DNA of 5,326 nucleotides from NCBI GenBank assembly GCA_945957495.1, contig CAMFLG010000257.1, positions 1-5,326 of the forward strand, read 5' to 3'. The notes under the pieces were generated by a model. The model did not search any database, was not told the DNA's origin, and was given only the letters and a program-made list of their open reading frames with translations. Positions 4,267-5,326 of this stretch are shown here, in pieces. Source of the DNA: an uncultured Pseudorhodobacter sp. Lineage in GTDB: Bacteria > Pseudomonadota > Alphaproteobacteria > Rhodobacterales > Rhodobacteraceae. How positions within the stretch are numbered: position 1 is the first letter of the stretch; the number at the start of each line of letters is the position of its first letter. The position numbers and the translations under genes are program-made.

Positions 4267-5235
4267 ATGCAGGCCTGGCAGGTTCTTGAGATTGGGCAAG
4301 CGGCAACGCGGCAAGAGATTGCGCTGCCGCATCCGGGCAAGGGTCAGGTGCGGCTGCGGCTGGCGGCCTGCGGGCTGAACTTTGCCGATCTTTTGATGCA
4401 GCAGGGCCGCTATCAGGAACACCCAGCGCTGCCCTATGTGCCGGGGATGGAATTCGCGGGCTGGGTCGATGCGCTGGGGCCAGATACGGCGAGCGTGGCG
4501 CTGGGGCAGCGGGTGGCGGCCTTTGGCGGCAGCGGCGGCATGGCGGAATATGCGGTGATGCCCGCAGAGCGGTTGGTGCCAATTCCGGATGGCATGTCTT
4601 TTGCCGAAGCGGCGGGGTTTCAGATTGCCTATGGCACCTCGCATCTGGCGCTGGATCACAAGGCGCGGCTGCTGCCGGGCGAGACGCTGTTGGTGCTGGG
4701 GGCAGCGGGCGGTGTTGGTCTGACGGCGGTTGAGATCGGCAAACGGATGGGCGCGCGGGTGATCGCCTGCGCGCGCGGCCCGGAAAAGCGCGCCGTGGCC
4801 ATGGCGGCGGGGGCGGATGATTTCATCGACAGTGAAACCGCAGACCTGAAGGCGGCGTTCAAGGCGATTGGCGGTGTGGATGTGGTTTATGATCCGGTCG
4901 GCGGCGATGGCTTTGACGCGGCGCTGTCGGCCTGCCGCCCGGAGGGGCGGCTTCTGGCCATCGGTTTTGCCTCGGGTCAGGTGCCGCAGGTGCCCGCGAA
5001 CCGCTTGTTGGTGAAGAACCTGTCGGTGATGGGCCTGTATTGGGGCGGCTATCTGAAATTTGCGCCGCAGATCCTGACGCAAAGCCTGCGCACCTTGTTC
5101 GACTGGTACAGCGAGGGCAGTCTGCACCCCCACATCAGCCATGTGCTGCCGTTTGACCGTTATCCGGACGGGCTGGAATTGCTGCGCAGTCGTCAGGCGA
5201 CGGGGAAGGTCGTGGTGCAGATCAGCGAAGGCTGA
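4267..5235 (+). CDS. NADPH:quinone oxidoreductase family protein (MDR superfamily, zinc-free)
   Basis: A 322-residue cytoplasmic oxidoreductase of the medium-chain dehydrogenase/reductase superfamily, quinone reductase branch, which passes hydride from NADPH to quinones or alpha,beta-unsaturated carbonyls. The N-terminal GroES-like domain carries GLNFADLLMQQGRY (36-49), PYVPGMEFAG (56-65) and GGMAEYAV (90-97). The Rossmann domain has LVLGAAGGVG (142-151), the AxxGxxG dinucleotide loop, then VDVVYDPVGG (204-213) and GRLLAIGFASG (227-237). The C-terminal end (ATGKVVVQ, 311-318) is typical. The cysteine cluster of zinc alcohol dehydrogenases is absent. Length is normal for the family. The real substrate is not predictable: quinone reductase, crotonyl-type enoyl reductase and zeta-crystallin-like roles are all open. 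It is divergent from the XRE regulator, which might control it. No terminator hairpin with a T-tract follows the stop. Confidence 0.88.
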   Translation: MQAWQVLEIGQAATRQEIALPHPGKGQVRLRLAACGLNFADLLMQQGRYQEHPALPYVPGMEFAGWVDALGPDTASVALGQRVAAFGGSGGMAEYAVMPAERLVPIPDGMSFAEAAGFQIAYGTSHLALDHKARLLPGETLLVLGAAGGVGLTAVEIGKRMGARVIACARGPEKRAVAMAAGADDFIDSETADLKAAFKAIGGVDVVYDPVGGDGFDAALSACRPEGRLLAIGFASGQVPQVPANRLLVKNLSVMGLYWGGYLKFAPQILTQSLRTLFDWYSEGSLHPHISHVLPFDRYPDGLELLRSRQATGKVVVQISEG

Positions 5236-5326
5236 TGCGCCGATCTGCGCCCCGGGAAGGCGGAATTTTGCAAAGGGTCTACCCTAGCTGCGGTGTTCTG
5301 AGCGGGTTGATTCTGCATGATCTGAG
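5236..5326. other. Intergenic end of window, no gene seen
   Basis: After the oxidoreductase stop there is no clear terminator. The palindrome AGGGT-CT-ACCCT (5274-5285), preceded by TTTTGC, might belong to the promoter or operator of a gene beyond the right edge. With no downstream sequence this cannot be judged. Confidence 0.3.

Noticed and set aside
4246..5142. Minus-strand open frame of 298 codons opposite the quinone oxidoreductase
   Set aside because: Composition is dominated by His, Arg, Gln and Pro with no recognisable motif. The plus-strand protein is a full-length MDR enzyme.

Overview
The window is chromosomal DNA of high GC content, most likely from a member of the Rhodobacteraceae (Alphaproteobacteria). 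This rests on the closeness of the encoded proteins to what I remember of that family (ArgD, an 8-oxoguanine deaminase, HisN, a PraR/PhrR-like HTH protein), on codon use, and on one familiar-looking intergenic repeat. It is an inference from memory and not a database match.

Layout. Four genes lie on the minus strand, in transcriptional order: a short XRE-type regulator (3522-3881), hisN histidinol-phosphatase (2641-3441), an amidohydrolase of the 8-oxoguanine deaminase type (1033-2367), and argD acetylornithine aminotransferase (1-817), which runs off the left edge and lacks its C-terminus. One gene, a zinc-independent MDR-family NADPH:quinone oxidoreductase (4267-5235), lies on the plus strand and is divergent from the regulator. 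The last 91 bases carry no gene.

Transcription units. The regulator and hisN are 80 bp apart and may be co-transcribed, although a stem-loop sits between them. hisN ends in a strong hairpin with a T-rich tail. The deaminase appears to have its own promoter and a short structured leader, and ends in a hairpin without a T-tract. argD has its own candidate promoter. The genes are mostly amino-acid biosynthesis (histidine, arginine) and housekeeping or detoxification functions. They do not form one pathway.

Most unusual parts. (1) The 385-bp divergent region 3882-4266 is AT-rich against a GC-rich background. It holds three GCATTTTGC boxes, two of them perfect palindromes, and a 9-bp inverted repeat. 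(2) The deaminase leader can fold into a bulged hairpin whose loop is complementary to its own Shine-Dalgarno region. (3) A nested G-run/C-run inverted repeat lies between hisN and the deaminase. I see no CRISPR array, IS element, tRNA, rRNA or phage gene, and no convincing new multi-gene system. The candidates for novelty are all cis-regulatory.
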